From NCBI GenBank assembly GCA_023412275.1, contig JAEYNY010000037.1, forward strand, positions 39,265-103,264: a stretch of DNA of 64,000 bases, given 5' to 3'. Origin of the DNA: Bacillota bacterium. Lineage in GTDB: Bacteria > Bacillota > Clostridia > Acetivibrionales > DSM-1351. Below are positions 26,492-35,811 of the stretch, piece after piece. The position numbers and the translations under genes are program-made. The number at the start of each line of letters is the position of its first letter. Position 1 is the first letter of the stretch. Below the pieces are notes generated by a model. That model was not told where the DNA came from. It was given only the letters and a program-made list of their open reading frames with translations, and ran no database searches.

Positions 26492-26919
26492 TCATTTTGT
26501 ATTCTTATCAAATTCAGGATTAAAGGCGTAATAATTTTTAGCATTTAAATTATCCTGAACTGTCCTCAAGGTTTCACCGAACCTCTGGAAGTGAACTATT
26601 TCTCTTGCACGGAGGAATTTTATAGGTTCTTTAACATCGGGATCATCTGCTAACCTAAGTATATTATCATATGTCGTTCTTGCTTTTTGTTCTGCTGCAA
26701 GGTCTTCCGTTAAATCTGTAATCGGATCGCCCTTTGACTGGAAGTATGTCGCTGTAAAAGGCATACCCGAGGCTGCAATAGGGTATATTGCTGTTGTATG
26801 ATCAACGAAATAGGTATCAAAGCCACTCTTTTTAATTTCTTCAATACTTAAACCTCTGGTTAATTGATATACAATTGCCGATATAATTTCCATATGAGCC
26901 AATTCTTCGGTACCTATAT
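26492..26919 (-). CDS. cotJC: cotJC segment 3 of 3 (C-terminal 139 residues)
   Basis: CotJC is a spore-coat protein of the manganese catalase family. This piece encodes TEELAHMEIISAIVYQLTRG ... EIVHFQRFGETLRTVQDNLN ... YAFNPEFDK, containing the GTEELAH and EIVHF metal-ligand motifs of Mn catalases. It has no start codon: upstream the frame continues into unrelated sequence and a stop, past the core ATATAGGT at 26912-26919. The preceding residues of the protein (ending LTDIG) lie 8.9 kb away at 35804. Joined at ATATAGGT the frame is continuous. Alone, the piece would lack the first 62 residues, including part of the metal site. Confidence 0.9.
26912..26919 (-). other. Element A attachment core, left copy
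   Basis: ATATAGGT on the minus strand, identical to 35804-35811. Left of it (lower coordinates) lies cotJC segment 3; right of it begins element A. Confidence 0.75.
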
Positions 26920-26951
26920 TTACACCGAAAAGACGATTTGAATAAATAACT

Positions 26952-26976
26952 TAAAACCCTTGATATCAAGGGTTTT
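26952..26976. terminator. Perfect palindrome, likely terminator
   Basis: AAAACCCTTGAT / ATCAAGGGTTTT is a perfect 24-bp palindrome just inside the left end of element A. In either direction it gives a hairpin with a T run and could shield cotJC from transcription through the element. Confidence 0.6.
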
Positions 26977-27129
26977 TATTATTATGTGCATTATATAAGA
27001 TGCTCAGTTTTAAACTGTAGATTATTGAATCATGACTATCAACAGTGTTGAAGTTTATGGCGATTTGTGATAAAATAACCATAAATTTGTAAATATTACA
27101 AATTATATAAAATGTAGATTTTAATTTTA

Positions 27130-27352
27130 AGGGGTTGTCCCAAAATTAATTCTTATCTTTTTTAACCTGTACTTAGAGTATAAATTGTATCATTAGAAGC
27201 TTGGTTAAAGATATTTGCAGATGTTTTTCGGTAAAATATCCTATGATGAGCCGCTAAAAACTCTTGCAATATTTTGGAAGCAATCATTGATACAATTTTA
27301 CACGTGAGTAACGGTGTTAAAACAGAAAAACTTTCAATTTTGCAACAGCCCC
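27130..27352. repeat. MITE-like repeat with terminal inverted repeats
   Basis: About 220 bp bounded by GGGGTTGTCCCAAAATTAA and, inverted, TGGGGCTGTTGCAAAATTGA. Inside, TATAAATTGTATCATT and AATCATTGATACAATTTTAC form a second inverted pair. The inner motif AGCAATCATTGATACAATTT recurs at 52849 beside the element D recombinase gene. There is no coding capacity. The ends resemble those of IS elements with GGGGCTGT termini. Confidence 0.6.
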
Positions 27353-27376
27353 ATCTGGTGGATGGGAGATGTTATC

Positions 27377-28345
27377 TTGGAAAAACTCACCGATATAAAA
27401 GGAATAAAAATTGGTAATGCACAGGATTTAAATGCTGGAACAGGATGTACAGTTATACTTTGCGAAGATGGTGCAGTAGCGGGTGTAGATGTCAGAGGTG
27501 GTTCGCCCGGAACCAGAGAAACAGATTTACTTGATCCAAGAAATATCGTAAGTAAAATCCATGCTGTTATACTTGCCGGAGGAAGTGCTTTTGGACTGGA
27601 TGCTGCTTCGGGCGTCATGCAATATCTCGAAGAGGCTGGTATCGGATTTGATGCGGCAGGAACCAAAGTACCGGTTGTATGCAGTGCGATATTATTTGAC
27701 TTGAATTGCGGGGATTATAAGGTGAAGCCGGACAAAAAGCAGGGTTATGAGGCTTGTCTTAATGCACAATATAATGAGTGCAGTGAGGGAAATATTGGCG
27801 CCGGTACGGGAGCAACCATAGGTAAAATTAAGGGGTTTGATTATGCGATGAAGGGTGGACTCGGCACATATTGCATTAGAGCGGGTGAGTTATTGGTAGG
27901 CGCAATAGTTGCTGTAAATTGCATGGGTGATGTTTTTGATTCTGAAACTGGGAAGATAATAGCCGGTGTGCTGAATGATGATAAAGAAACCTTGGGGAAT
28001 ACAGAGATAATAATGGTTGATAATTACGCAAATATCGAGGGTATTCATTGGGGCAATACTACAATAGGTGTTGTAGTAACAAATGCTCAAATGTCTAAAT
28101 CAGAAGCCAACAAATTGGCAACAATGGCTCATGACGGATATGCCAGAGCAATAAAGCCATCACATGCAATATTTGACGGGGATACTATTTTTTCAATGTC
28201 TACAAATCAGGTTAAAGCGGATATCAGTGTTGTAGGATTACTTGCAGCCAAAGCGATGGAAAAAGCTATAATTAGTGGAATCAAATCCGCGGATTCATGT
28301 CATGGATACAAAGCATTTAAAGAACTAAATAAAGTTTGCTTATAA
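27377..28345 (+). CDS. P1 family peptidase (DmpA/BapA-type)
   Basis: About 322 residues. LTDIKGIKIGNAQDLNAGTGCTVILCEDGAVAGVDVRGGSPGTRETDLLDP opens the protein and GNIGAGTGATIGKIKG lies in the middle, as in P1 peptidases (DmpA, beta-peptidyl aminopeptidases). These N-terminal-nucleophile enzymes cut themselves before a Ser/Thr; here the site is probably WGNT-TIGVVVTNA. They remove N-terminal residues from small peptides. The start is TTG at 27377 behind GGGAG, or ATG at 27362. It is the first gene of an operon with a peptide-modifying radical SAM enzyme. Confidence 0.85.
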   Translation: MEKLTDIKGIKIGNAQDLNAGTGCTVILCEDGAVAGVDVRGGSPGTRETDLLDPRNIVSKIHAVILAGGSAFGLDAASGVMQYLEEAGIGFDAAGTKVPVVCSAILFDLNCGDYKVKPDKKQGYEACLNAQYNECSEGNIGAGTGATIGKIKGFDYAMKGGLGTYCIRAGELLVGAIVAVNCMGDVFDSETGKIIAGVLNDDKETLGNTEIIMVDNYANIEGIHWGNTTIGVVVTNAQMSKSEANKLATMAHDGYARAIKPSHAIFDGDTIFSMSTNQVKADISVVGLLAAKAMEKAIISGIKSADSCHGYKAFKELNKVCL

Positions 28346-28392
28346 CCGTTAGTATAGCTTTATAATCTAGTTTATACAAGGAGGAGTTGTAA

Positions 28393-29721
28393 ATGAAAGT
28401 ATTTAACTACACTGATCCCAAACAGGCACTCTACAAAATGTCGGATGATAAATATAGAATAGTGGTACCTGGAGGTAACTATCATATTTTAAACAAAAAT
28501 GAAACGGTTGTTCACTTGTTTTGCAGAAGTATGGAAAGTGCTGAGGATATAAAGAACTATATTGAGTCTAATTATCCTAATAGTCAGATAGACATTGAAG
28601 AAATTTCTGAAATTTTAACAAAATTGATTAGTGAAGGTATAATTAAATATTCCCAAAGCAGGGATGCGCTGCATTCACATTATTCGTTCAACTCACGGAA
28701 GGTATATAAGTACTTGGATTTGAAAGTAGATAGAGAAAAAATAATATCACTTGGGCAGCTGGAATTATCAATGACAAATTTATGTCCGTTTAACTGTACA
28801 TACTGTAGTAAAAAGGAAAATAAAAGCACAGGAGCACTGAGCTTTGAAAAAAAACAGCAAATAGTAACAGAAGCATTCGAAATAGGTGCAAACACATTGT
28901 CATTAACAGGTGGAGAACCTTTACATCCTCAAGTATTTAATGAAACGTTGGAACTTGTTAAATACGCCCATAAACTGGGATATGAAAGAGTACTATTACT
29001 GACAAGCGGAGTAGGTATCATGGAAAATTTTGATGCTTTATGTAGTTCCGGGTTAAATGAGGTATTCATATCCTACAACATGAATCAAAAATTTGCAGAA
29101 GATAAAATCCGAAACCAATTCGTTGAAGAGCATATTGGTGCTATTAGTAAATTGAGAGATCATGGCATCAAAGTGGGTGTTTGTAGTGTACTTAATCAAG
29201 AAAATATTGAACATATAGAGAAAATAGTAATGTTCGGACTCAAGAACAAGCTAAATAGCATTCATTTCTATCCGGTAATGCCTGTCGGTGGAGCTAAGAG
29301 TAGTTGGGAACAAATAAAAATGAGTGTCAGCGAAGTGAAAAAGGCTGTAGAAACTATAAGAAATCTCAAATCAAAATATCTTGATGTAATAGATATCTCA
29401 ATGGATCAGCAATTTTTATGTGAAGATGATGTTTCAATGGGCTGTGAAGCCGGAAATTTCATGGTTTATGTGAATGAAGCCGGACTAGTTTCAGCCTGTG
29501 CCTGCTCGGAAAGCTCAGAATATAGTCTAAATGACTATAGCCTGGAATGGATATGGCAGGAATCTGAATATTTCAATCAATATCGAAACAACAACCAGTA
29601 TTCAGCCTGTAATGAGTGTACAGAAAAGAAATTTTGTATAAACCATTGTATTATTAGGCAAAAGTATGCTAATAAAGACCATATTTGCTATGAATATAGT
29701 GACTGTTTATTAAAGAAATAA
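28393..29721 (+). CDS. Radical SAM/SPASM peptide maturase with PqqD-like domain
   Basis: A 442-residue enzyme. Residues 1-90 resemble the PqqD-like RiPP recognition element (YRIVVPGGNYHILNKNETVVHLF ... IKNYIESNYP). The radical SAM core has CPFNCTYC (CX3CX2C for the 4Fe-4S cluster) and SLTGGEPLHP. The C-terminal SPASM region has cysteines in MGCEAGNF, CACSESSEY, ACNECTEKKFCINHC and HICYEYSDC, enough for extra Fe-S clusters. Such enzymes modify ribosomal peptides by thioether, C-C bond or epimerisation chemistry. No precursor peptide is obvious nearby. GGAGGAG precedes the ATG; 47 bp separate it from the peptidase gene. Confidence 0.85.
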   Translation: MKVFNYTDPKQALYKMSDDKYRIVVPGGNYHILNKNETVVHLFCRSMESAEDIKNYIESNYPNSQIDIEEISEILTKLISEGIIKYSQSRDALHSHYSFNSRKVYKYLDLKVDREKIISLGQLELSMTNLCPFNCTYCSKKENKSTGALSFEKKQQIVTEAFEIGANTLSLTGGEPLHPQVFNETLELVKYAHKLGYERVLLLTSGVGIMENFDALCSSGLNEVFISYNMNQKFAEDKIRNQFVEEHIGAISKLRDHGIKVGVCSVLNQENIEHIEKIVMFGLKNKLNSIHFYPVMPVGGAKSSWEQIKMSVSEVKKAVETIRNLKSKYLDVIDISMDQQFLCEDDVSMGCEAGNFMVYVNEAGLVSACACSESSEYSLNDYSLEWIWQESEYFNQYRNNNQYSACNECTEKKFCINHCIIRQKYANKDHICYEYSDCLLKK

Positions 29722-29764
29722 TTTATTTTCTCTGTATTGATTCAAAAAGGAGTATCAGTGACTA

Positions 29765-30469
29765 ATGAAAATATCGGGTATCAGTATTGATATGTTCGAA
29801 ACTCTTGTTACAGTCGATAAAAGGATTGAAGAGGTTTGGGAAGCAATCTTAGAAGATGAATACCGAAAGGAGTCTGTCCCAAAGTATATTAAAGAATACC
29901 ATAAATTTTTCGGTATGATGATGGAAACCGCATACGGATCCAAAGATTTTATTAAATTAAAGACTATATTCAAATGTGTATTCTCTCAAATAAAATATAC
30001 AAATAAATACAATTTCGATGTTGAAAAAGCAGTTGAAGTATTAATAGAAGAACATTCTAAGGCCTGCTTTTTTATAGATACAACAGCTTTTTTTAATCAA
30101 TGGAATCACGAATGCGAATTGTGGCTGTCAAGTGATGCAGATCATGTAATGATTGACCCCTTATTATCTGAATTAAAGTTTGACAGAAAATTTATATCTG
30201 AGGATATTAAAGCATATAAGAGGGATAATCAAGATAGGTTTTTCAGAAGAATAATTTCAGAAACTAATGTTAATGCTAACGAAATAATACATGTAGGTGA
30301 CAGCCTTTCGGATATAATCGGGGCAAAACGTGCCGGAATTAAAGCATGTTGGTTGAATCGTTTAAATATCGACTGGAATAACCAGTGCAGGCCGGATTAT
30401 ACAATTTCGAGTTTAATAGAATTACCTGATCTTTTGAAAAAAATAAATGAAATGGATGAAAAATGTTAA
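29765..30469 (+). CDS. HAD family hydrolase
   Basis: A 234-residue HAD phosphatase-like protein. Motif I is SIDMFETLV (DxFxT, nucleophile Asp9), motif II LWLSSDAD, and motif IV IIHVGDSLSDIIGAKRAG. The helical cap lies between motifs I and II. It hydrolyses a phosphoester of an unknown compound. AAGGAG precedes the ATG. It is the third gene of the peptidase-radical SAM operon, so it may act in the same pathway. Confidence 0.85.
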   Translation: MKISGISIDMFETLVTVDKRIEEVWEAILEDEYRKESVPKYIKEYHKFFGMMMETAYGSKDFIKLKTIFKCVFSQIKYTNKYNFDVEKAVEVLIEEHSKACFFIDTTAFFNQWNHECELWLSSDADHVMIDPLLSELKFDRKFISEDIKAYKRDNQDRFFRRIISETNVNANEIIHVGDSLSDIIGAKRAGIKACWLNRLNIDWNNQCRPDYTISSLIELPDLLKKINEMDEKC

Positions 30470-30516
30470 ATATATACAATTGAGGTATGGTAGAAAGATA
30501 CATAATGGAACAATAT

Positions 30517-30577
30517 TAAAATGGGGCTGTTATACAATGAATAAATTTATTCACTGTGTAGCAGTCCCATTTTTACA
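30517..30577. repeat. Long hairpin with GGGGCTGTT ends
   Basis: AAAATGGGGCTGTTATACAA pairs over about 28 bp with the inverted right arm (TCACTGTGTAGCAGTCCCAT, 4 mismatches) across AATAAATTTATT. It lies behind the HAD gene and may act as a terminator. Its end sequence resembles that of the MITE at 27130, so a miniature element is the likely origin. Confidence 0.6.
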
Positions 30578-30682
30578 CCCAAAATGTAAAATGCATGTCA
30601 CGAAGGACCTCTCAAGTGCTGTATATTTAGTTGTATTAACTTTTTTTTAACTTCTGAATAAAATGTATTGGGGGCTGATAAT

Positions 30683-30838
30683 ATGACAATTAAAAATAAC
30701 AGGATTGAACTTACTTCAGAAGAAAGCAACATATTTACGCGCCAGTTTAAAATAGGAGTAATCAAGCAGCTGTATAAAGAGAAGCTACTGACTGTTGAAC
30801 AATATGATCAGGTGATTAAAGCAATTAATAGCCATTGA
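30683..30838 (+). CDS. Small protein upstream of recombinase A
   Basis: A 51-residue charged helical protein (MTIKNNRIELTSEESNIFTR...) behind GGGGG, ending 64 bp before the recombinase gene. FKIGVIKQLYKEKLLTVEQYDQVIKAI looks like a short SHOCT-like helical pair. Every one of the four elements has a small ORF beside its recombinase; a role as recombination directionality factor is inferred from position. Confidence 0.6.
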   Translation: MTIKNNRIELTSEESNIFTRQFKIGVIKQLYKEKLLTVEQYDQVIKAINSH

Positions 30839-30902
30839 TAATACAGACGACCTGCTTGTAATTATAAGTAGGCTCTTATTTTATTTAATCAGAGGTAAAT
30901 GT

Positions 30903-32507
30903 ATGAAAGTAAAAGTTGGTGCTTATTGTAGAGTTTCAACGGAGAAGGATGATCAGGTAAATTCACTGCAGAGCCAAAAAAGATATTTTGAAGAATATAT
31001 AAGGAATAATTCTGACTGGGAATTTGTTGACATTTACGCTGATGAGGGAATTAGTGGGACTCAGACCGAGAAAAGAATGGAATTTCAAAGGATGATCTCT
31101 GATGCTAAAAACAAAAGGCTGGATTTGATATTGACTAAAGAAATTTCAAGATTTGCAAGAAACACAAAGATCAGTATTGATTATACGCGGATGCTTAAAG
31201 AGCTTGGAGTAGGTGTCATCTTTATTAATGATAATATTAATACTCTTGACGGAGATGGTGAACTGAGGCTTACAATTATGTCGGCCATTGCCCAGGATGA
31301 AAGTAGAAAAACATCCGAACGGGTAAAGTGGGGACAAAAAAGAAGGATGGAGCAGGGGGTTGTTTTTGGACGTGAGCTATTTGGATACAACTTGTACAAA
31401 GGCACTTTAACGGTTAATGTGGAAGAAGCTGAAATAGTAAGATTGATTTTTCATAAGTATACCATCGAAGGAAAAGGTACTCATGTAATTGCAAGAGAGC
31501 TATATGAAGACAATATACAGTCAAAAAGTTATAAAAACAGGTGGTCAAATACTGTAATTTTGAGACTTCTAAAAAATGAAAAATATGTTGGAGATCTGGC
31601 CCAAAAAAAGACCATTACTCCAAATTACTTAAATCATAAAAAGAAATACAACAGGGGAGAAGAAGAGATCATATATATAAAAAACCATCATACACCTATC
31701 GTATCAAGGGAATTATGGGATGCAACACAAGAACAAATCAGTCAACGATCAGCATCAAAGGAGCAAAAAAGCAAATACAGCAATAAATATTGGTGTTCGG
31801 GAAAGCTGCTTTGTGGCGAATGTGGAAGTAAATTTGTGGGGAGAAGTAAAAAATTAAAAAACGGGGAAGTTTACAAGGCTTGGAGATGTAGTCAGGCTAA
31901 AAGCTATGGTAGTCTCAAGATTGATGTTAATGGAAATCCGGTTGGCTGCAACAATAAGAGTATTAATCACATAGTGCTAGGTAAAATAGTAAAAAGTGTT
32001 TTGTACTCAATAAATTTAAATAAGGAAAAAATAATATCCGAGCTGGTATCCGAAATCAGGAAATTGAACAAGTTGACTGATATAAAGAGTACAGATTCAT
32101 TTATAAGAAAAATAGAAGATCTGAACCGTAAAAAGCAGGAAGTAATTAATCTAATGCTTGAGGGAAGCATATCTAAGGATGATATGGTTTTAATGAATAA
32201 AAGGTATGAGTTTGAGATAAATAAAATTAAAATGGATCTTAAAAATATTAAAGATATCAATCTTATAAATAGCAGGAATGTGGATAAACTGCAGATATAT
32301 ATAGACAGGATAAATTCTCTGGTTAACCAGATAGAAGGAAAAGATTCAGAGGAAGTATTTAAGCCGACAGTAAAAAAGGTTATCCTATATAAAAATAATA
32401 TATTGGAATTATATTTAACATGTATGCCGGAGCCTATAAAACTAAAGTATAAAAGCAAAGGTAAAAATGGTAACTATAGTGTTGAATACAGCTTTATAGA
32501 CAATTGA
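30903..32507 (+). CDS. Large serine recombinase of element A
   Basis: A 534-residue site-specific recombinase. The catalytic domain has GAYCRVSTEKDDQ (Ser nucleophile in RVS), DEGISGTQTEKRMEFQRMI and LDLILTKEISRFARNT. A recombinase domain (VFGRELFGYNL ... IEGKGTHVIARELYEDN) and zinc ribbon (CSGKLLCGECGSKFVGRSKK) follow, then a leucine-rich coiled coil. It cuts and rejoins att sites through a serine-DNA linkage. Its presence inside the element that splits cotJC makes it the likely excisionase, equivalent to SpoIVCA of skin. Confidence 0.95.
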   Translation: MKVKVGAYCRVSTEKDDQVNSLQSQKRYFEEYIRNNSDWEFVDIYADEGISGTQTEKRMEFQRMISDAKNKRLDLILTKEISRFARNTKISIDYTRMLKELGVGVIFINDNINTLDGDGELRLTIMSAIAQDESRKTSERVKWGQKRRMEQGVVFGRELFGYNLYKGTLTVNVEEAEIVRLIFHKYTIEGKGTHVIARELYEDNIQSKSYKNRWSNTVILRLLKNEKYVGDLAQKKTITPNYLNHKKKYNRGEEEIIYIKNHHTPIVSRELWDATQEQISQRSASKEQKSKYSNKYWCSGKLLCGECGSKFVGRSKKLKNGEVYKAWRCSQAKSYGSLKIDVNGNPVGCNNKSINHIVLGKIVKSVLYSINLNKEKIISELVSEIRKLNKLTDIKSTDSFIRKIEDLNRKKQEVINLMLEGSISKDDMVLMNKRYEFEINKIKMDLKNIKDINLINSRNVDKLQIYIDRINSLVNQIEGKDSEEVFKPTVKKVILYKNNILELYLTCMPEPIKLKYKSKGKNGNYSVEYSFIDN

Positions 32508-32525
32508 TTTATGATGTACAAATCA

Positions 32526-32561
32526 AAAAAATCTACCGTACATATGTACAGAAGATTTTTT
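32526..32561. terminator. Bidirectional terminator
   Basis: AAAAAAATCT ... AGATTTTTTT with inner GTACATATGTAC lies between the convergent recombinase and cellulase genes. Confidence 0.75.
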
Positions 32562-32587
32562 TGGATAGATGATTTAATCCAATATTT

Positions 32588-35380
32588 CTATTTATGTAAA
32601 CTAGCATATATTTTATAAAGCATTAACGCAGTCTCAGTTTTTGAAACAGACGCTTTTAGATTCAGTTTCTTTGCATCACCTGAATAAAATCCGTTCTTTA
32701 CAATAGTAGCTACACTTTCAACAGTATTTTTTGAAACCTTTGAAGCATCAGTAAATTGTTTCAGATCGTCAGCATTACCTTTAACCAAATTTTTATTTAC
32801 TAATTTCAGAGCTTTAAAGGTATATACCAACATATCTTCTCTGCTTATTGCTTTATTAGGATTGAATTTATTATGTCCGATACCGTTAGTAATACCAAGT
32901 GCTTTGGCAATACCAAGTGAATTATAGTAGCTGTCTTTCTTATGAACGTCACTGAAATTTGAACGATATTTTGCATTCAAATCTAAAGTCTTAACGAGCC
33001 AATTCAAAAACTCGCCTCTTGAAATGCTCTTATTCAAGTTGATTTTTTTAACATCAGAGCTCTTGATAATACCTTTTGATACCAACATTTGAATGGCATT
33101 ATTAAGTTCAGTTTTGCTGTCATTTTCGAACCTGACATTATCCAGGTACATCGTTCCGGCATAGTCACTGTTACCGTCCGCAACAACAATGGTGATATCA
33201 CGGAGAACAGTATCAGCAGTAAGTACTTTTCCATCATTTATTTTATCCAAATCATATTTTACCTGGAAGTGGTACAACCCATCTTTGGTTTTTTTCATTT
33301 TTTTCAGGCTTGTTAAAGGTATATCGAAATTAACCGATGCCTGTGCCCAGTAACCAAGGGTTGGTGGAGCAAAAGCCAGATTTATTGAGAGAGAGCCTTT
33401 GCTTGCCTGTGTCGGCTTCAGATAGAAATCAAAAGCAAGATACTTGTTATTCCCACGTGTTGCGTTTATACCGCTAAGCATGATACGTGGTGCTGAGGCC
33501 CATCCGTCTACAGGCTTGACTTCAGGGTATTTAACTTCCCAGGAAATAGCTTTTGATCCGTTGGCAGCTTTTATTGTCAAGGCACTCTGAACTCCTGAAG
33601 CAGCATCCCAGGCCCATCCCTGACGGGTTGAATCTTCAAAGGTTGAAGGAAGTGTTGCTTTTCCTATCGGAGCATGCTCAACAGGTGCTTCTACGGTAGT
33701 ACGGTTTCCTGATATAGTTATATTGTCAAGTGAAATAACATTTGTATCGGCACCAACAAACAAAATTATATTGGTCATTGTACTATCTTTGCTGTCTTTT
33801 GCTATAGAATCGAAATTTGGTGAATCAGCAGGTGTTATTGTCAATACGGCCTTATATGTACCATCTTCCTGTTTTACAAAGTCAGCTGGCTTCACCGCAA
33901 TGGCACGTGTAGGATTCGCCCAACCATGGGTTGAACTTTGTGGTATGGCTGCTATTGACACTGTGGCAGGAGCAGCTGCAATAATGTCCATTGTAAGTTT
34001 TTCTGCACCTAAAATGTTCGGTTTATTGCTTGTACCATCAGCTGAAAGACGAACATTTGCCCAGTAGTTTCCTTCGGTAAGATCCTTGCTGGTATTTAGG
34101 CCTGTGATTTTAAGAGCATTTTTTTCATTTGCAAGAGTGATACTGTCAGCTTTAACCGGACTGTCACCGTTTATGCCGAAACCTTGAGTTGTTCCATCAT
34201 TGAAATCCCAGACATTTGTTGTAAATTCTACTTTTTCAGCACGATCAATAGGCTCATATTTGATACCTTTAATTCTGGCACGGGCATATTCGCCGGATAC
34301 ACTCAGCTCTTTTGGTGCCCAAACCTGATCATCTCCGGGGTCAAGGCTTGTGGCAACTGATTTACCAGATATGAAAGGTATAAACGATCCTGATGTCTCA
34401 TTCTTATTGGTAAGAGACCAGTTAATCCAGCTGATATTGTTTGCATTCAGGAATTCAAGCCATTCATCTGCTTCTTTCAAGTAAGGTCCGTTGTTTCCGC
34501 TTGCCTCACTGGATCCCCATTCTGAACAAAAAACTGCTACACCATGCTCAAGAGCGTACCTTGCATTACTCATTATATTTCCTCTGTCTGTACTGTCTGG
34601 AGAGGTTTTATGTGTACCGCTATAGAAATGAATTGTATAAATCGTATTGTTATCATTAATGGGGTTGTCTGCGGCCAAATCAGGGCGCTGGCTCCAGTTT
34701 GGACTTCCAACGATTACAAGATTCTTATTACCGCTGTCACGGAGCATTTTTATTATGGGTTCTGCGTAACTCTTTACTTTTGCCCAACCTGCTGCATCGT
34801 TTGTAACACCGGGATCGTTAGGGCTTGGCTCATTAGCCAGTTCATATATTATATGAGGATCATTGGGATACTTTTGGGATATTTCCTTGATGAAATCCAT
34901 TGCACCCTTATATACGTCTGCATTTGGGTCACCCGGAGTAAGTACATGCCAATCCACCATAGCGTACATATCATTGGCAATGGCAAAATCAATTCCGTCA
35001 ATTAATCTTTTCTTAATTGTTTCAGGGTCTTTTGAATATCCGCCTTCAGCAACGTACATTGCCAATCGGATTACATTGCATCCCCAGTCCTTTGAGAGTG
35101 CTGCAAAGGCATTATTGTTAATTATTTCAGGATACCACTGAAGGCCGTGGGTACTCATACCACGAAGCTGTATAGGGTTCCCGTCTTTGTCACATAATGT
35201 TTTAACTCCGTTCTTATCTAGGAGCTGAAGAGCACCGGCAGTTGAAGGCTTTTCAGCCTGACTGGTAATGAGATGAGAGCTATCCGGTTCTGCTGCGAGA
35301 GCCATTGTAGGAATGAAAGACATTAACATTGCAACAACAATGACAAAAGCAAGAATTCTTTTATTGATGTTTCTAAACAT
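32588..35380 (-). CDS. GH5 cellulase with CBM17/CBM28-type modules and SLH domains
   Basis: A 930-residue secreted enzyme. A signal peptide (1-29) is followed by a GH5 barrel at about 45-345: GMSTHGLQWYPE, MVDWHVLTPGD, acid/base Glu in YELANEPSP, nucleophile in VFCSEWGSS. Two beta-sandwich modules follow, resembling CBM17 (WDFNDGTTQGFGINGDSPV) and CBM28 (FEDSTRQGWAWDAASG), which bind amorphous cellulose. Three SLH repeats at the C-terminus (NFSDVHKKDSYYNSLGIAKALGITNGIG) anchor it to the cell wall. So it is a surface endoglucanase, not cellulosomal. AAAGGAGG precedes the ATG. It is cargo of element A. Confidence 0.93.
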   Translation of the reverse strand: MFRNINKRILAFVIVVAMLMSFIPTMALAAEPDSSHLITSQAEKPSTAGALQLLDKNGVKTLCDKDGNPIQLRGMSTHGLQWYPEIINNNAFAALSKDWGCNVIRLAMYVAEGGYSKDPETIKKRLIDGIDFAIANDMYAMVDWHVLTPGDPNADVYKGAMDFIKEISQKYPNDPHIIYELANEPSPNDPGVTNDAAGWAKVKSYAEPIIKMLRDSGNKNLVIVGSPNWSQRPDLAADNPINDNNTIYTIHFYSGTHKTSPDSTDRGNIMSNARYALEHGVAVFCSEWGSSEASGNNGPYLKEADEWLEFLNANNISWINWSLTNKNETSGSFIPFISGKSVATSLDPGDDQVWAPKELSVSGEYARARIKGIKYEPIDRAEKVEFTTNVWDFNDGTTQGFGINGDSPVKADSITLANEKNALKITGLNTSKDLTEGNYWANVRLSADGTSNKPNILGAEKLTMDIIAAAPATVSIAAIPQSSTHGWANPTRAIAVKPADFVKQEDGTYKAVLTITPADSPNFDSIAKDSKDSTMTNIILFVGADTNVISLDNITISGNRTTVEAPVEHAPIGKATLPSTFEDSTRQGWAWDAASGVQSALTIKAANGSKAISWEVKYPEVKPVDGWASAPRIMLSGINATRGNNKYLAFDFYLKPTQASKGSLSINLAFAPPTLGYWAQASVNFDIPLTSLKKMKKTKDGLYHFQVKYDLDKINDGKVLTADTVLRDITIVVADGNSDYAGTMYLDNVRFENDSKTELNNAIQMLVSKGIIKSSDVKKINLNKSISRGEFLNWLVKTLDLNAKYRSNFSDVHKKDSYYNSLGIAKALGITNGIGHNKFNPNKAISREDMLVYTFKALKLVNKNLVKGNADDLKQFTDASKVSKNTVESVATIVKNGFYSGDAKKLNLKASVSKTETALMLYKIYASLHK

Positions 35381-35803
35381 GATAATCCTCCTTTTAGTAT
35401 AAGGTTAAATAATTGGAAATCAGATGTGAACGATACTGCTCACACCGGTCAAACAGAAATGAGCTTTGGTTTGCCTCCTCTCCATATATTATAGAAGTGT
35501 ATAACCTTTGATTCATTTACAAATCACGGTCATACCTTGTATGATTTATATTTCACTGTGTGAGTCCTTGCACTCCCCACAGAGAAAGACGAGAAACAGA
35601 TCTGGACGATTTTTAGTAGGATTGATTTACAATTTAATATGGCATATGAAATGACTTTACATTTTTAAGAAATATATTTATATATTCTATTTTTTTCCGT
35701 TTTATTATATCATCGTGATACCAAGGCAATCAAGATAAATTGAATAGAATATATCGGGGGTTGATAGTATATTAATCAAGATATACCCTAGTGATACAGA
35801 TAC
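35381..35803. other. Right end of element A, upstream region of the GH5-SLH gene
   Basis: No gene is seen. The stretch holds the cellulase leader. A dyad TGTGA - 10 bases - TCACA lies near 35425-35444 and could be an operator. AT-rich DNA follows up to the attachment core at 35804. An apparent ORF on the minus strand here is simply the run-on of cotJC segment 2 into the element. Confidence 0.5.
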
Positions 35804-35811
35804 ACCTATAT
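35804..35811 (-). other. Element A attachment core, right copy
   Basis: ATATAGGT (minus strand) ends cotJC segment 2; beyond it the frame runs into element sequence (GTATCTGTATCAC). It equals 26912-26919. Confidence 0.75.

Larger units (their letters stand above)
26912..35803. mobile_element. Intervening element A in cotJC (about 8.9 kb)
   Basis: The element splits cotJC between codons for Gly62 and Thr63. It carries a MITE-like repeat, a P1-family peptidase, an RRE-radical SAM enzyme, a HAD phosphatase, a 51-residue small ORF, a large serine recombinase (30903) and a GH5-CBM-SLH cellulase. Its ends share the 8-bp core ATATAGGT, and removal of 8,892 bp restores the reading frame ...TDIG-TEELAH. 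Arms around the joined ends do not form a clear inverted repeat, unlike elements B-D. By analogy with skin elements, excision in the sporulating mother cell is inferred. Confidence 0.85.

Noticed and set aside
26912..35803. Clear inverted-repeat attP arms for element A
   Set aside because: The joined ends show GGTGTA repeated directly around the core but no convincing palindrome, so symmetry is claimed only for B, C and D.
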